From Candidatus Aminicenantota bacterium (lineage in GTDB: Bacteria; Acidobacteriota; Aminicenantia; Aminicenantales; Saccharicenantaceae), in assembly GCA_026393975.1 (NCBI GenBank), contig JAPKZD010000010.1, positions 62,001-126,000 on the forward strand: a stretch of 64,000 nt of DNA, written 5' to 3'. The translations under genes were made by a program, and so were the position numbers. Of the stretch, positions 40,567 to 48,509 are shown in pieces. Position 1 is the first letter of the stretch. Every line of letters starts with the position of its first letter. Under the pieces are notes generated by a model. It saw nothing but the letters and a program-made list of their open reading frames with translations. It was not told the DNA's origin and ran no database searches.

Positions 40567-41898
40567 ATGAGTCGTAAGCAGACATCCAGTGACATGACCC
40601 GAAGGAGCTTTTTAAAGGCCGCCGCAGTCACGGCCATCGCTCCGGCCATCGTCCCTTCGTCCGTCTTCGCCCGGCCCGCGCCGAGCGACACTCTCCAGTT
40701 CGGCTGTATCGGCGTCGGCCGTCAGGGCCAGGCCGACATGCAAGAGCTCATCTACCGCGGTCTTGAGACCGGGGCCCGGGTCACCGCCGTCTGCGACGCC
40801 GACTCGCACCGACTCGAAGACGCCCAGTGGCTGGCCGAGAAGATCTACACCCTCGAAACGGGCAAGGACGCGGCAAAAAGCGTCGCCGCTTATCGGGACT
40901 TCCGCGAACTCCTGGCCCGGAAGGACCTCGACGGCGTCCTCATCGTCACGCCCGACTTCTGGCACGGGGCGATGGGCACTGCGGCCGCAAAGGCGGGCAA
41001 GGACATCTACCTGGAGAAACCGCTGACTTACTCCATCGCCGAGGGCCGCAAACTCATCGAGGCGGTTAAAAAAAACAAGCGCATCCTCCAGGTGGGATCG
41101 CAACAACGCTCCTCCATCCACTTCCTCATGGCCTGCGAGCTCGCCCGCAACGGGCGTGTCGGAAAGCTCCAGACGATCCGCGTCTGGCTGCCCGAGGACC
41201 AGGGCAGCGGCGACCCGCGGCCGTCACCTGTGCCGCCGAACCTCGATTACGACCTTTGGATGGGCCCGACGGCGACGGCCCCGTTCGCCGAAGACCGGGT
41301 CCATCCCCAGACGAGTTACGAGCGGCCTGGCTGGCTCCAGATCGAACCGTATTGCCTGGGCATGGTCACGGGCTGGGGCTCCCACATGATGGACATCGCC
41401 CAGTGGGGCAACGGCACCGACGAGACGGGCCCCGTCAGCGTCGAGGCCAAGGCCGAATTCCCGGACCGGGGCCTCTTCAACGTCCATACCAAGTTCCAGG
41501 CCGAGGCGGTTTACGCGAACGGCGTCCGGATGATCATGGAGACCGGAGACCCGGCCGGCGTCCGGTTCGAGGGGGACAAGGGCTGGGTCTTCGTTGAACG
41601 CGGAGCGATCAAGGCCTCGGACCCGGAGATCCTGCGCTGGAAGCCCGGCCAGGGCGAGGTCAAACTCGTCCAGAGCGGCAACCACATGAAGAATTTCCTG
41701 GAGGCCGTGCGGAGCCGGAAGGCGCCGGCGGCCCCGGTCGAGGTGGGCCATCGTTCCAACACCATCTGCATGATGACCCATATCGCCATGAAACTCGGCC
41801 GCAAGCTCGCCTGGGACCCCTCGGCCGAGCGCTTCGTCGGGGACGATGAGGCTAACCGCCGCCTGGACTACCCGCACCGGGAGCCATGGACGGTCTGA
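40567..41898 (+). CDS. Gfo/Idh/MocA family oxidoreductase with Tat signal
   Basis: A 443-residue NAD(P)-dependent dehydrogenase. The N-terminus has a twin-arginine signal, MTRRSFLKAAAVTAIAPAIV, so it is exported folded with its cofactor. The Rossmann domain starts FGCIGVGRQGQADM, and the catalytic Lys lies in YLEKPLTYSIAEGRKL. The C-terminal alpha/beta domain has the DIAQWGNGTDETGP motif common to this Tat-exported subgroup. Probable substrates are sugars, inositols or glycosides (3-keto or inositol oxidation). ATG 40567 follows GGGGAGGCAATC; the track start 40549 is upstream of that SD. A hairpin with downstream Ts ends the transcript. Confidence 0.9.
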   Translation: MSRKQTSSDMTRRSFLKAAAVTAIAPAIVPSSVFARPAPSDTLQFGCIGVGRQGQADMQELIYRGLETGARVTAVCDADSHRLEDAQWLAEKIYTLETGKDAAKSVAAYRDFRELLARKDLDGVLIVTPDFWHGAMGTAAAKAGKDIYLEKPLTYSIAEGRKLIEAVKKNKRILQVGSQQRSSIHFLMACELARNGRVGKLQTIRVWLPEDQGSGDPRPSPVPPNLDYDLWMGPTATAPFAEDRVHPQTSYERPGWLQIEPYCLGMVTGWGSHMMDIAQWGNGTDETGPVSVEAKAEFPDRGLFNVHTKFQAEAVYANGVRMIMETGDPAGVRFEGDKGWVFVERGAIKASDPEILRWKPGQGEVKLVQSGNHMKNFLEAVRSRKAPAAPVEVGHRSNTICMMTHIAMKLGRKLAWDPSAERFVGDDEANRRLDYPHREPWTV

Positions 41899-41911
41899 GC
41901 CTGCATCTCAG

Positions 41912-41939
41912 GCCCGCTTGGCGGGCGGCCGCGGCTTTT
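41912..41939 (+). terminator. Probable terminator after the Gfo/Idh/MocA gene
   Basis: Perfect 6-bp stem GCCCGC-TTG-GCGGGC (41912-41926), then a GC-rich spacer and TTTT at 41936-41939. The T-run is more distant than usual. Confidence 0.5.
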
Positions 41940-42003
41940 CAAATCCTGCCAACCCGTCGGCCCGGTCGTCCGTCTAATGGAGTGAAAGCCGGAGATGGAC
42001 CTG

Positions 42004-42153
42004 ATGGACGAAAACGCGCTTATCGAAGGAATGGCCCGGGGCGACCAGCGGGCCTTCCGGGAGTTCGTCGAGCGCTACAAAAAAAAGTCTACTACCTCGA
42101 CTTGCCGGGCCTTGCCTTTTCCCGAGCAATACGATATAATATCTAAGAATTGA
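42004..42153 (+). pseudogene. Truncated ECF RNA polymerase sigma factor (N-terminal remnant)
   Basis: An ORF too short for the track. From ATG 42004 (GGAG 9 bases upstream; ATG 41995 is also in frame) it reads MDENALIEGMARGDQRAF, then EFVERYKKK: the start of sigma-70 region 2 of an ECF factor. At an 8-A run (42079-42086) the sigma-like frame shifts: the next frame continues KKVYYL, as in real region 2.1. After about six residues the similarity ends at around 42100, and unrelated sequence with the next gene's promoter follows. So about 80 percent of the gene is missing. This is a deletion remnant, possibly also frameshifted. Identification is from the motif only, but it is distinctive. Confidence 0.7.
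42112..42140 (+). promoter_or_regulatory. Sigma-70-type promoter for the YHS protein gene
   Basis: TTGCCT (42112-42117), 17-base spacer, perfect TATAAT (42135-42140), lying inside the tail of the broken sigma ORF. Leader about 18 bases with GAGGAGGAAC. Confidence 0.75.
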
Positions 42154-42164
42154 GGAGGAACTTC

Positions 42165-42800
42165 ATGAACAAAAATATGCGTTCGATCATGCTCATGGCC
42201 GCCCTGGCCTTCGTTCTCGTCATCGGGGTGCTGGCCCAGCAGAAAAGCGGCGATACGGCCATCGACCCCGTCTGCGGGATGACCGTCGTCAAGGCCACGG
42301 CCAAGGCCACCTACGAGTACAAGGGGATGGCCTATTACTTCTGCAACACCGGTTGCAAGGAGGCTTTCGCCAAGGACCCCGAAAAGTATCTCAAGGCCCA
42401 GGCAGAGAAAGCGGGCATGATGCCCGGCCAGCACATGGGACAGGCCCCCATGCCCGAGGGAACCCCGATGGCCGGCTGTCCGATGATGGCCCGCGGCATG
42501 AAGATGCGCGGCCGGATGGGCCGGATGGGAATGATGCACGGCGGCATGGGCATGGCCTGCGGCCCGAACTGTCCGCTCCTCGGCGCCGACGTCGAGATGA
42601 CGGTCGAGTCGACCAAGGACGGCGTCACGCTCAAAGTGACCTCGAAGAACGCCGAGACCGTCAAGGCCATCCAGGAACACATGACAGAACACGTGGCCAT
42701 GATGAATAAGATGAAAGAGGAAGCCGCTAAGGCCGACAAGACCCCCGAGGGAGCCTGCTGCGCAAATTGCCCGATGATGAAGAAGGACGTCATCAAGTAA
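42165..42800 (+). CDS. Exported YHS-domain, methionine-rich metal-binding protein
   Basis: A 211-residue protein. Signal peptide MNKNMRSIMLMAALAFVLVIGVLA. A YHS domain (residues about 33-82) has DPVCGMTVVKATAKATYEYK and YYFCNTGCKEAFAKDPEKYL. A middle segment is packed with Met, Gly, Cys and His (GMMPGQHMGQAPMP, MGRMGMMHGGMGM, CGPNCPLL), and the C-terminus ends with a CCANCPMMKK cluster. Such ligands favour Cu(I), as in periplasmic copper sinks or chaperones. No P-type ATPase or CusR-like gene adjoins it, though an OmpR-type system is elsewhere in the window. ATG 42165 follows GAGGAGG; the track start 42150 is a TTG inside it. Its own promoter and terminator make it monocistronic. Confidence 0.82.
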   Translation: MNKNMRSIMLMAALAFVLVIGVLAQQKSGDTAIDPVCGMTVVKATAKATYEYKGMAYYFCNTGCKEAFAKDPEKYLKAQAEKAGMMPGQHMGQAPMPEGTPMAGCPMMARGMKMRGRMGRMGMMHGGMGMACGPNCPLLGADVEMTVESTKDGVTLKVTSKNAETVKAIQEHMTEHVAMMNKMKEEAAKADKTPEGACCANCPMMKKDVIK

Positions 42801-42824
42801 TCTCGCCCCGACCTATAACGAAAA

Positions 42825-42859
42825 GCCCTCTTCCCCCGGCCGGGGAAGGGGGCTTTTTC
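42825..42859 (+). terminator. Intrinsic terminator after the YHS gene
   Basis: AGCCCTCTTCCCCC-GGCC-GGGGAAGGGGGCT stem (one bulge), then TTTTT. Confidence 0.88.
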
Positions 42860-42861
42860 AT

Positions 42862-42890
42862 TGACAAGGCCCGGGCCCCGTGCTACATTC
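42862..42890 (+). promoter_or_regulatory. Strong sigma-70-type promoter for the RsbRD_N-like gene and hemW
   Basis: Consensus TTGACA (42862-42867), 17-base spacer, TACATT (42885-42890), beginning 3 bases after the terminator T-run. Leader about 15 bases containing GGAGGGG. Confidence 0.8.
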
Positions 42891-42911
42891 CGGACGAGAT
42901 GGAGGGGAACC

Positions 42912-43379
42912 GTGCCAGAGTCAGGTGAGGACGTCTTTTTTGAATCTACCGCTTCTCGCAAGCTGGTCGACCTCATCGAGCGCAACGCCGACGAGCTGAC
43001 TCTGGGCTACGTCGAGGACATCCGGCGCGACCCGAGGATGCCCAGCTACCAGGGATTCGATCAGAAGGAGATCTACAGGCGGGCCTTCCGTGTCTACAGC
43101 CAGCTCGGCAAGTGGATCTCCCACGAAACGACCAAGGAGGAGGTCCGGAGCTATTGGACTGCCCTCGGCCGACAGCGCCGGCGGGAGGGCTTCCCGTTCT
43201 CGGAGATCGTACTCTCGCTCTGCCACATCCGGCGTCTCCTCTGGGGAAAGATCCAAGTGGCTGGGCTGATGGATACCGCCCTCGACCTGTACCAGGCCAT
43301 GGATCTCTACCACAGGGTGATCGTGTTCTTCGACCGGGCCATCTTCTACGCGGCAGTGGGATACGAAGAGATGGACTGA
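42912..43379 (+). CDS. RsbRD N-terminal-domain-like sensor protein
   Basis: A 155-residue all-helical cytoplasmic protein. It resembles the RsbRD_N domain (the non-haem globin-like N-terminus of RsbR/RsbRD stress-response regulators): LVDLIERNADELTLGYVEDI, then YRRAFRVYSQLGKWIS, a middle GRQRRREGFPFSEIVLSLC and a C-terminal ALDLYQAMDLYHRVIVFFDRAIFYA. It has no STAS, kinase or output domain, so it is a stand-alone version. The start is GTG 42912, 4 bases after GGAGGGGAA; the track start 42861 lies within the promoter. It is 40 bases upstream of hemW and probably co-transcribed. What it senses is unknown. Confidence 0.7.
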   Translation: MPESGEDVFFESTASRKLVDLIERNADELTLGYVEDIRRDPRMPSYQGFDQKEIYRRAFRVYSQLGKWISHETTKEEVRSYWTALGRQRRREGFPFSEIVLSLCHIRRLLWGKIQVAGLMDTALDLYQAMDLYHRVIVFFDRAIFYAAVGYEEMD

Positions 43380-43419
43380 GGAAACGGACGGGGCGCAAGG
43401 ACTTTTCATCTAAGGACCC

Positions 43420-44532
43420 ATGCGCGCCGGCCTCTACATCCATTTTCCTTTCTGCGCGGCCAAGTGCCCGTATTGCCATTTTTCGAGCCTGCCCTGGGAT
43501 GAAACGTCATATCGAACCTGGAGGCAAGGCCTGGAACGGGAAGCGGCCGCTCCAAGGGAAGCGGGCTACGAGTTCGATACGGTTTACCTGGGCGGAGGAA
43601 CGCCGTCCCTCCTCGGGCCGGACGAGGTCGTTTGGGTCCGGGAGCTCGTCCAGGCCCACTTCTTCCTGAAGATCGAGGAATTCACGCTCGAAGCCAACCC
43701 CGTCGCGTCCCGGACGAACTTCTTCGGGGGCTGGCGGGAGGCGGGAGTCACCCGGCTGAGCGTCGGCGTCCAATCCTTCGACGAAGCCGTCCTGCGGACG
43801 CTCGGGCGGCCCTACACGGCCGAGGAGGCTTTGCGATTCTGTCGGACCGGACGCAGGGCTGGATTCGACGCCCTCTCGATCGACCTGATGATCGGGATCC
43901 CCGGCGAAACCCCCGCGGCCGTCGAGCGCTCCCTCGATACCGCGCTCGGCCTCGAACCGGATCATGTTTCCGTCTATATCCTCGAGAACGTCGAGGGACT
44001 GCCGTTCGAGGAGCTCCTCGTCCGACATCCCGTCGACGAGGACGCGGTCGTCGACGCCTACGACAGGATCCGGGACGCGCTCGAGGCGGCCGGCCTCCGC
44101 CAGTACGAAATCTCGAACTTCGCCCGGCTGGGGAAGGAATGCCGCCACAACCTGAAATACTGGCGGTACGAGCCGTTCATCGGACTGGGCCCTTCGGCTG
44201 GCTCGCACCTCCCTGGCAGGCGGTGGTGCAACAAGACATGCCTCGACGATTGGGCCGATGCCTTGAGCCGGAACGAGACAATCCGCGAGGATGTCGTTGA
44301 ATTGACTCCCAGCCTCGCCGCCCGCGAAGCGCTGGTTTTCGGCCTGAGGCTCGTCGAGGGGGTCGACCTTGGCGCGTTCACCGAGCGGTTCAACGTCGAC
44401 ATCATGGCCCTTTTCGGCCGGGAAATCAACGAGCTCGTTGCGGAGGGGTTGCTCGTCCTCTCGGCCGGCCGGCTGAGGATTCCGTCACGGAATTTCCTCG
44501 TCTCCAACCGAATCCTGGCGAAGTTCGTTTGA
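43420..44532 (+). CDS. hemW: Radical SAM heme chaperone HemW
   Basis: A 370-residue radical-SAM protein of the HemW (HemN-like) family, which carries heme and hands it to respiratory enzymes rather than oxidising coproporphyrinogen. The cluster-binding Cys12, Cys16 and Cys19 lie in FCAAKCPYCHF. Other family motifs: DTVYLGGGTPSLL, LEANPV, RLSVGVQSFD, LSIDLMIGIPGET and the C-terminal YEISNFARLGKECRHNLKYW, with a HemW-type winged-helix end. Note CPYCHF where CPYCDF is common. SD TAAGGA lies just before the ATG. A member with a four-Cys HemN motif would be an oxidase; only three Cys are seen here, supporting HemW. Confidence 0.92.
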   Translation: MRAGLYIHFPFCAAKCPYCHFSSLPWDETSYRTWRQGLEREAAAPREAGYEFDTVYLGGGTPSLLGPDEVVWVRELVQAHFFLKIEEFTLEANPVASRTNFFGGWREAGVTRLSVGVQSFDEAVLRTLGRPYTAEEALRFCRTGRRAGFDALSIDLMIGIPGETPAAVERSLDTALGLEPDHVSVYILENVEGLPFEELLVRHPVDEDAVVDAYDRIRDALEAAGLRQYEISNFARLGKECRHNLKYWRYEPFIGLGPSAGSHLPGRRWCNKTCLDDWADALSRNETIREDVVELTPSLAAREALVFGLRLVEGVDLGAFTERFNVDIMALFGREINELVAEGLLVLSAGRLRIPSRNFLVSNRILAKFV

Positions 44533-44557
44533 CCGGGTCCGCGGAATCCCTTAGAAT
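44529..44557 (+). promoter_or_regulatory. Sigma-70-type promoter of the alkD-like remnant, now reading into the tricorn-type gene
   Basis: TTGACC (44529-44534, overlapping the hemW stop), 17-base spacer, TAGAAT (44552-44557). Start near 44563. The first ATG with a strong SD (GGGAGGGTGGC) is 44589, in the remnant; the tricorn ATG is at 44730. Confidence 0.7.
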
Positions 44558-44588
44558 GCATTCTTGCATCCCGGCCCGGGAGGGTGGC

Positions 44589-44729
44589 ATGGCCGAGAAA
44601 AAGGCGAATCCCCGCGAAGTCGCGCGGACCGCTCTCTCCCGCCTCGAGTCTCTGGCGGACCCCGTCAAGGCCAGGGGTGCGGAGAGATACTTCAAGGAAA
44701 CGGTCAAGGGCGATTTGGAAGGAGTCCCG
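44589..44729 (+). pseudogene. Remnant of an AlkD-like DNA alkylation-repair gene, in frame with the next CDS
   Basis: The 47 codons from ATG 44589 (strong SD GGGAGGGTGGC) read MAEKKANPREVARTALSRL, then ESLADPVKARGAERYFKETVK, close to the N-terminal helices of AlkD-type DNA glycosylases (SLADPxKAxGxxRYFK). The similarity stops after about 40 residues, and the frame runs without a stop into the tricorn-type protein, whose own ATG and SD (GGAAGGAGTCCCG) follow. The most economical reading is a deletion that removed the rest of an alkD-like gene. Alternatively it is a real N-terminal extension, but it would put a charged segment before the signal peptide. Confidence 0.55.
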
Positions 44730-47700
44730 ATGAAAACGAAAAGGCTGACCATCCTCGTGACTTTTCTGCTGGCCCTGACGACCCTGTCCTTCGGGCCCCA
44801 GGAAGCCCGCGTCCTCCGCTTCCCGGCGGTCTCGGCGGACCAGATCGTCTTCAGCTATGCCGGAGACCTGTACACGGTGCCCATCGCCGGGGGAGTGGCC
44901 CGCAAGCTCACCTCGTTCGCCGAAGGCTACGAGGCGTTTGCCCGGTTTTCGCCCGACGGCGCGTCCATCGCTTTTACCGGCGAGTACGACGGCAACCGTG
45001 AGGTCTACCTCATCCCGGCCGAAGGCGGCGTCCCGAAACGGCTGACCTACACGCCCTCGCTCGGCCGCGACGACATCTCGGACCGGATGGGGCCGAACAA
45101 CCTGGTCATGGGTTGGACGCACGACGGGAAGCGCATCGTCTTCCGCTCCAGGATGGCCGAATGGAACGACTTCAACGGCCAGCTCTACCTGGCCGGCAAG
45201 GACGGCGGGACGCCGGAGCGGATCCCGCTGCCGCGGGGCGGCTTCTGTTCGTTCTCGCCGGACGATACGAAATTGGCCTACAACCGCATCTTCCGCGAGT
45301 TCCGGACCTGGAAACGCTACCGGGGCGGCATGGCTGACGACATCTGGATCTACGATTTTGCCTCGAAGAAGGTCGAGAACATCACCGTCAATCCGGCCCT
45401 GGACATCATCCCCATGTGGACCGGCGACAAGATCTATTTTCTGTCCGACCGCGACGAGAACAAGCGGATGAACCTCTACGTCTACGACCTCGCCTCCAAG
45501 CTGACGAGGAAGCTGACGGACTTCGCCGATTTCGACATCAAGTTCCCCTCCCTCGGCCCCAAGCACATCGTCTTCGAGAACGGGGGATACCTCTACACGT
45601 TCGACCTGGCCGCGGAAAAAACGGCCAAGGTCCCCGTCGTCATCGCTGACGACATGGTCTCCGGCCGGGCGAAGGTCGTCAAGGTCAATGAGCGGGTGAC
45701 CAATTTCGAGATCGGCCCGGACGGCAAGCGGGCCCTCTTCGGCGCCCGCGGCGAGATCTTCACCGTGCCCGCCCAGCATGGCAACACCCGGAACTTGACC
45801 GGGACGTCCGGCGTCCACGAGCGCAACTCCAAGTGGTCGCCCGACGGGAAGACCATCGCCTTTATCTCCGACCGCAGCGGCATGGAGGAGATCTGGGTCA
45901 TGAACCAGGACGGCAGTGGCGCGCCGCAGCAGCTCACCTCCGGCGGCGACACCTACAAGTACGAGATCCTCTGGTCGCCCGACGGAACGAAGATCCTCTG
46001 GAACGACAAGATGCAGCGGCTCTGCTCTGTCGACCTCGCGACCAAGGCGGTCACGCTCGCGGCCAAAGCCGAGGCCGGCGAGATCGTCCAGTTCGCCTGG
46101 TCCCCCGACAGCCGCTGGGTCGCCTACGGCAAGCCCGAGACCGAGGGCATGAACCGGATCTATCTCTACTCGCTCGACGCGAAAAAGACCTTCGCGGCGA
46201 CGGACGCCTGGTATAACTCCGGCGACCCCTCCTTCAGCAGCGACGGCAAGTACCTCTTTTTCGTCTCGGACAGGGACTTCAACCCGGTCTACAGCGCGAC
46301 CGAATGGAATCACGCCTACCTGGCCATGTCCCGGGTCTATTTCGTGACCCTGGCCAAGGACTTGAAGTCGCCCTTCGAGCCGAAAAGCGACGAGGTCGCG
46401 GTCAAGGCCGAAAAATCGGCCCCTCCAGCACCGGATGCTCCAAAAACCTCAGCTAAAAAGGAGTCATCCGGTGTCAGGGTTGACCCCGAGGGCCTCATGG
46501 ACCGGACGATCGCCCTGCCCGTCGAGACGGCCCACTACGGCAGGATCAGCGCCGTCGGCGATTCCGTTTACTACACCAAACAGAAGGACATGGAACAGGC
46601 CCCGTCCCTGATGCTCTACGACCTGGCCGAGCTCAAGGAGAAGGACCTGGGCAAGGTCGGCGACTACGAGATCTCGGCCGACAGGAAGAAGATGCTCGTC
46701 GCCAAGGACGGCGCTTTCGGCATCATCGACCTGCCCAAGGGTCCGGTCAACATCGAGACGAAGCTCGACCTCTCGGGGATGGAGATGGCCCTCGACCTCC
46801 GTCAGGAGTGGGACCAGATCTACGAGGAGTGTTGGCGGCAGATGAAGGAGTTCTTCTACGCCCCGAACATGCACGGCGTCGACTGGGACGCGCTCCGTCT
46901 CCGCTACAAGCCGCTGGCCGCGGCCGTCAACCACCGGGCGGACCTGACCTACGTCATCGGCGAGCTCATCGGCGAGCTCAGCTCCGGACACACCTACGTC
47001 GGCGGCGGCGAGCTGCCCGTCGCGAAAAAGGTCAAGGTCGGGATGCTCGGCGCGAAGTTCGAGCGCGACGCCGCGACGGGTTATTACAAAATCGTCAAGA
47101 TCCTCAAGGGGCAGAACTGGAACCAGGCCCTGCGCTCGCCCCTGACCGAGGCCGGCGTCAACGTTCGGGAAGGGGAGTACCTCCTGGCCGTTAACGGCCG
47201 GCCGCTCGACAAGCTCGCCGACATGTACGAGGCCCTCTACAACACGGTCGGAAAGCAGGTCACGCTCAAGGTCGGCCCGGCGCCCGACGAGAAGGCCGGC
47301 CGGGAGGTCGTCGTCGTCCCCATCGAGACCGAGAACAAGCTCTATTACAACGACTGGGTGGAGGGCAACATCGCCAAGGTCGACAAGGCTACGGGGGGCA
47401 AGGTGGGCTACATCCACATCCCGAACATGGTCGCCGACGGCCTGAACGAGTTCGTCAAGCACTTCTACCCCCAGCTCCGCAAGAAGGCCCTGATCATCGA
47501 CGTCCGCGGTAACGGCGGCGGCAACGTCTCGCCCATGATCATCGACCGCCTCGTCCGGGAGATGGTCATGGTCGAGATGGCCCGGAACGCGGTCGGCGTC
47601 CCGGACCCGGGCGCGGCCTTCCTCGGGCCCAAGGTCTGCCTGGCCGACGAGTTCTCGGCCTCGGACGGCGATATCTTCCCCTACAGGTTCAAGACCCTGA

Positions 47701-48002
47701 AGCTCGGCCAGCTCATCGGCAAGCGGACCTGGGGAGGTGTCGTCGGTATCCGCGGCGGGCTGCCCCTGCTCGATGGCGGCGCACTCAGCAAGCCGGAATT
47801 CGCGCCTTACAGTCCGGACGGGAAGGGCTGGATCATCGAGGGCATCGGCGTCGAACCCGACATCGTCGTTGACAACGACCCGGCCCGTGAATTCGCGGGC
47901 ATCGACGACCAGCTCAACAAGGCGATCGAAGTGATCCTGGAAGAGCTGAAAACGAAGGGACGGGAGATTCCGCCGATCCCGCCGTACCCGATCAAGAAAT
48001 AG
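44730..48002 (+). CDS. Tricorn-type S41 peptidase with beta-propellers, exported (second copy)
   Basis: A 1090-residue paralogue of the 33474 protein. ATG 44730 begins a signal peptide, MKTKRLTILVTFLLALTTLSF. Propeller repeats occupy about 25-560 (SPDGASIAFTGEYDGNREVY, SPDGKTIAFISDRSG, SPDSRWVAYGKP, SSDGKYLFFVSDRD). A short Ala/Pro/Lys linker follows, then the C1 domain with LSSGHTYVGGGE (catalytic His), a PDZ segment (LTEAGVNVREGEYLLAVNG) and the S41 core with DVRGNGGGNVS, the nucleophile in EFSASDGDIFPY and the terminal GVEPDIVVDND. All expected catalytic groups are present, unlike the Ala-substituted first copy. Likely a periplasmic peptidase acting on oligopeptides. The 3' end faces tRNA-Leu 16 bases away. 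Confidence 0.9.
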   Translation: MKTKRLTILVTFLLALTTLSFGPQEARVLRFPAVSADQIVFSYAGDLYTVPIAGGVARKLTSFAEGYEAFARFSPDGASIAFTGEYDGNREVYLIPAEGGVPKRLTYTPSLGRDDISDRMGPNNLVMGWTHDGKRIVFRSRMAEWNDFNGQLYLAGKDGGTPERIPLPRGGFCSFSPDDTKLAYNRIFREFRTWKRYRGGMADDIWIYDFASKKVENITVNPALDIIPMWTGDKIYFLSDRDENKRMNLYVYDLASKLTRKLTDFADFDIKFPSLGPKHIVFENGGYLYTFDLAAEKTAKVPVVIADDMVSGRAKVVKVNERVTNFEIGPDGKRALFGARGEIFTVPAQHGNTRNLTGTSGVHERNSKWSPDGKTIAFISDRSGMEEIWVMNQDGSGAPQQLTSGGDTYKYEILWSPDGTKILWNDKMQRLCSVDLATKAVTLAAKAEAGEIVQFAWSPDSRWVAYGKPETEGMNRIYLYSLDAKKTFAATDAWYNSGDPSFSSDGKYLFFVSDRDFNPVYSATEWNHAYLAMSRVYFVTLAKDLKSPFEPKSDEVAVKAEKSAPPAPDAPKTSAKKESSGVRVDPEGLMDRTIALPVETAHYGRISAVGDSVYYTKQKDMEQAPSLMLYDLAELKEKDLGKVGDYEISADRKKMLVAKDGAFGIIDLPKGPVNIETKLDLSGMEMALDLRQEWDQIYEECWRQMKEFFYAPNMHGVDWDALRLRYKPLAAAVNHRADLTYVIGELIGELSSGHTYVGGGELPVAKKVKVGMLGAKFERDAATGYYKIVKILKGQNWNQALRSPLTEAGVNVREGEYLLAVNGRPLDKLADMYEALYNTVGKQVTLKVGPAPDEKAGREVVVVPIETENKLYYNDWVEGNIAKVDKATGGKVGYIHIPNMVADGLNEFVKHFYPQLRKKALIIDVRGNGGGNVSPMIIDRLVREMVMVEMARNAVGVPDPGAAFLGPKVCLADEFSASDGDIFPYRFKTLKLGQLIGKRTWGGVVGIRGGLPLLDGGALSKPEFAPYSPDGKGWIIEGIGVEPDIVVDNDPAREFAGIDDQLNKAIEVILEELKTKGREIPPIPPYPIKK

Positions 48003-48018
48003 GGGAGATTGGGGAGAA

Positions 48019-48102
48019 TGCCGAAGGGGGGACTCGAACCCCCAATCCCTTGCGGGAACTAACCCCTCAAGCTAGCGTGTCTGCCAATTCCACCACTTCG
48101 GC
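48019..48102 (-). tRNA. tRNA-Leu (anticodon GAG)
   Basis: An 84-base class II tRNA: acceptor GCCGAAG/CTTCGGC, anticodon loop TTGAGGG with GAG, long variable arm (TTCCCGCAAGGGA), T arm GGGGG-TTCGAGT-CCCCC, discriminator A, no encoded CCA. It starts 2 bases after secG on the same strand, so it may be cut from the gapA operon transcript. Confidence 0.93.
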
Positions 48103-48104
48103 AA

Positions 48105-48509
48105 TTATTTCTTCGCGGCCGTCCCCCCGGTAGCGGGGGGCTTTTGCGGAACGGTTTTCTCGGCGGGCGGAGCCGCCTTCTTGTCGGTCCCGGTCTTGTC
48201 CGCGGGCTTGGCCATAGGCGGGGCGGCCTTTTCGGCGGCCGTCGCCGGGGCCTTCTCTCTGCCGACGACGGAGGACCCCCCCCGGCCGGATATGATCCAG
48301 AGGCCGAGCGAGGTCAGCATGAAGATGATCGCCGAAGCGGTCGTCACCTTCGAGAGTAGGGAAACGGACCCGCGGCCCCCGAAAGCGGTTTGACTGCCGC
48401 CTCCGCCGAAGGCCCCGGCCAGGTCCGCGGCCTTGCCCGACTGCAGGAGGATCGCGAAGATCAGGATCAGACAAACGACGATGTGCACGACGATGATTAA
48501 AGCGCTCAC
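48105..48509 (-). CDS. secG: Preprotein translocase subunit SecG
   Basis: A 134-residue inner-membrane protein of the SecYEG channel. Two membrane helices (residues 2-21 IIVVHIVVCLILIFAILLQS and about 54-74) flank the conserved loop LLQSGKAADLAGAFGGGGSQTAFGGRG. The C-terminal 55 residues are an Ala/Lys/Pro-rich tail longer than in E. coli. The ATG overlaps the tpiA stop (ATGA). Placement at the end of the glycolytic operon is common in bacteria. Confidence 0.95.
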   Translation of the reverse strand: MSALIIVVHIVVCLILIFAILLQSGKAADLAGAFGGGGSQTAFGGRGSVSLLSKVTTASAIIFMLTSLGLWIISGRGGSSVVGREKAPATAAEKAAPPMAKPADKTGTDKKAAPPAEKTVPQKPPATGGTAAKK

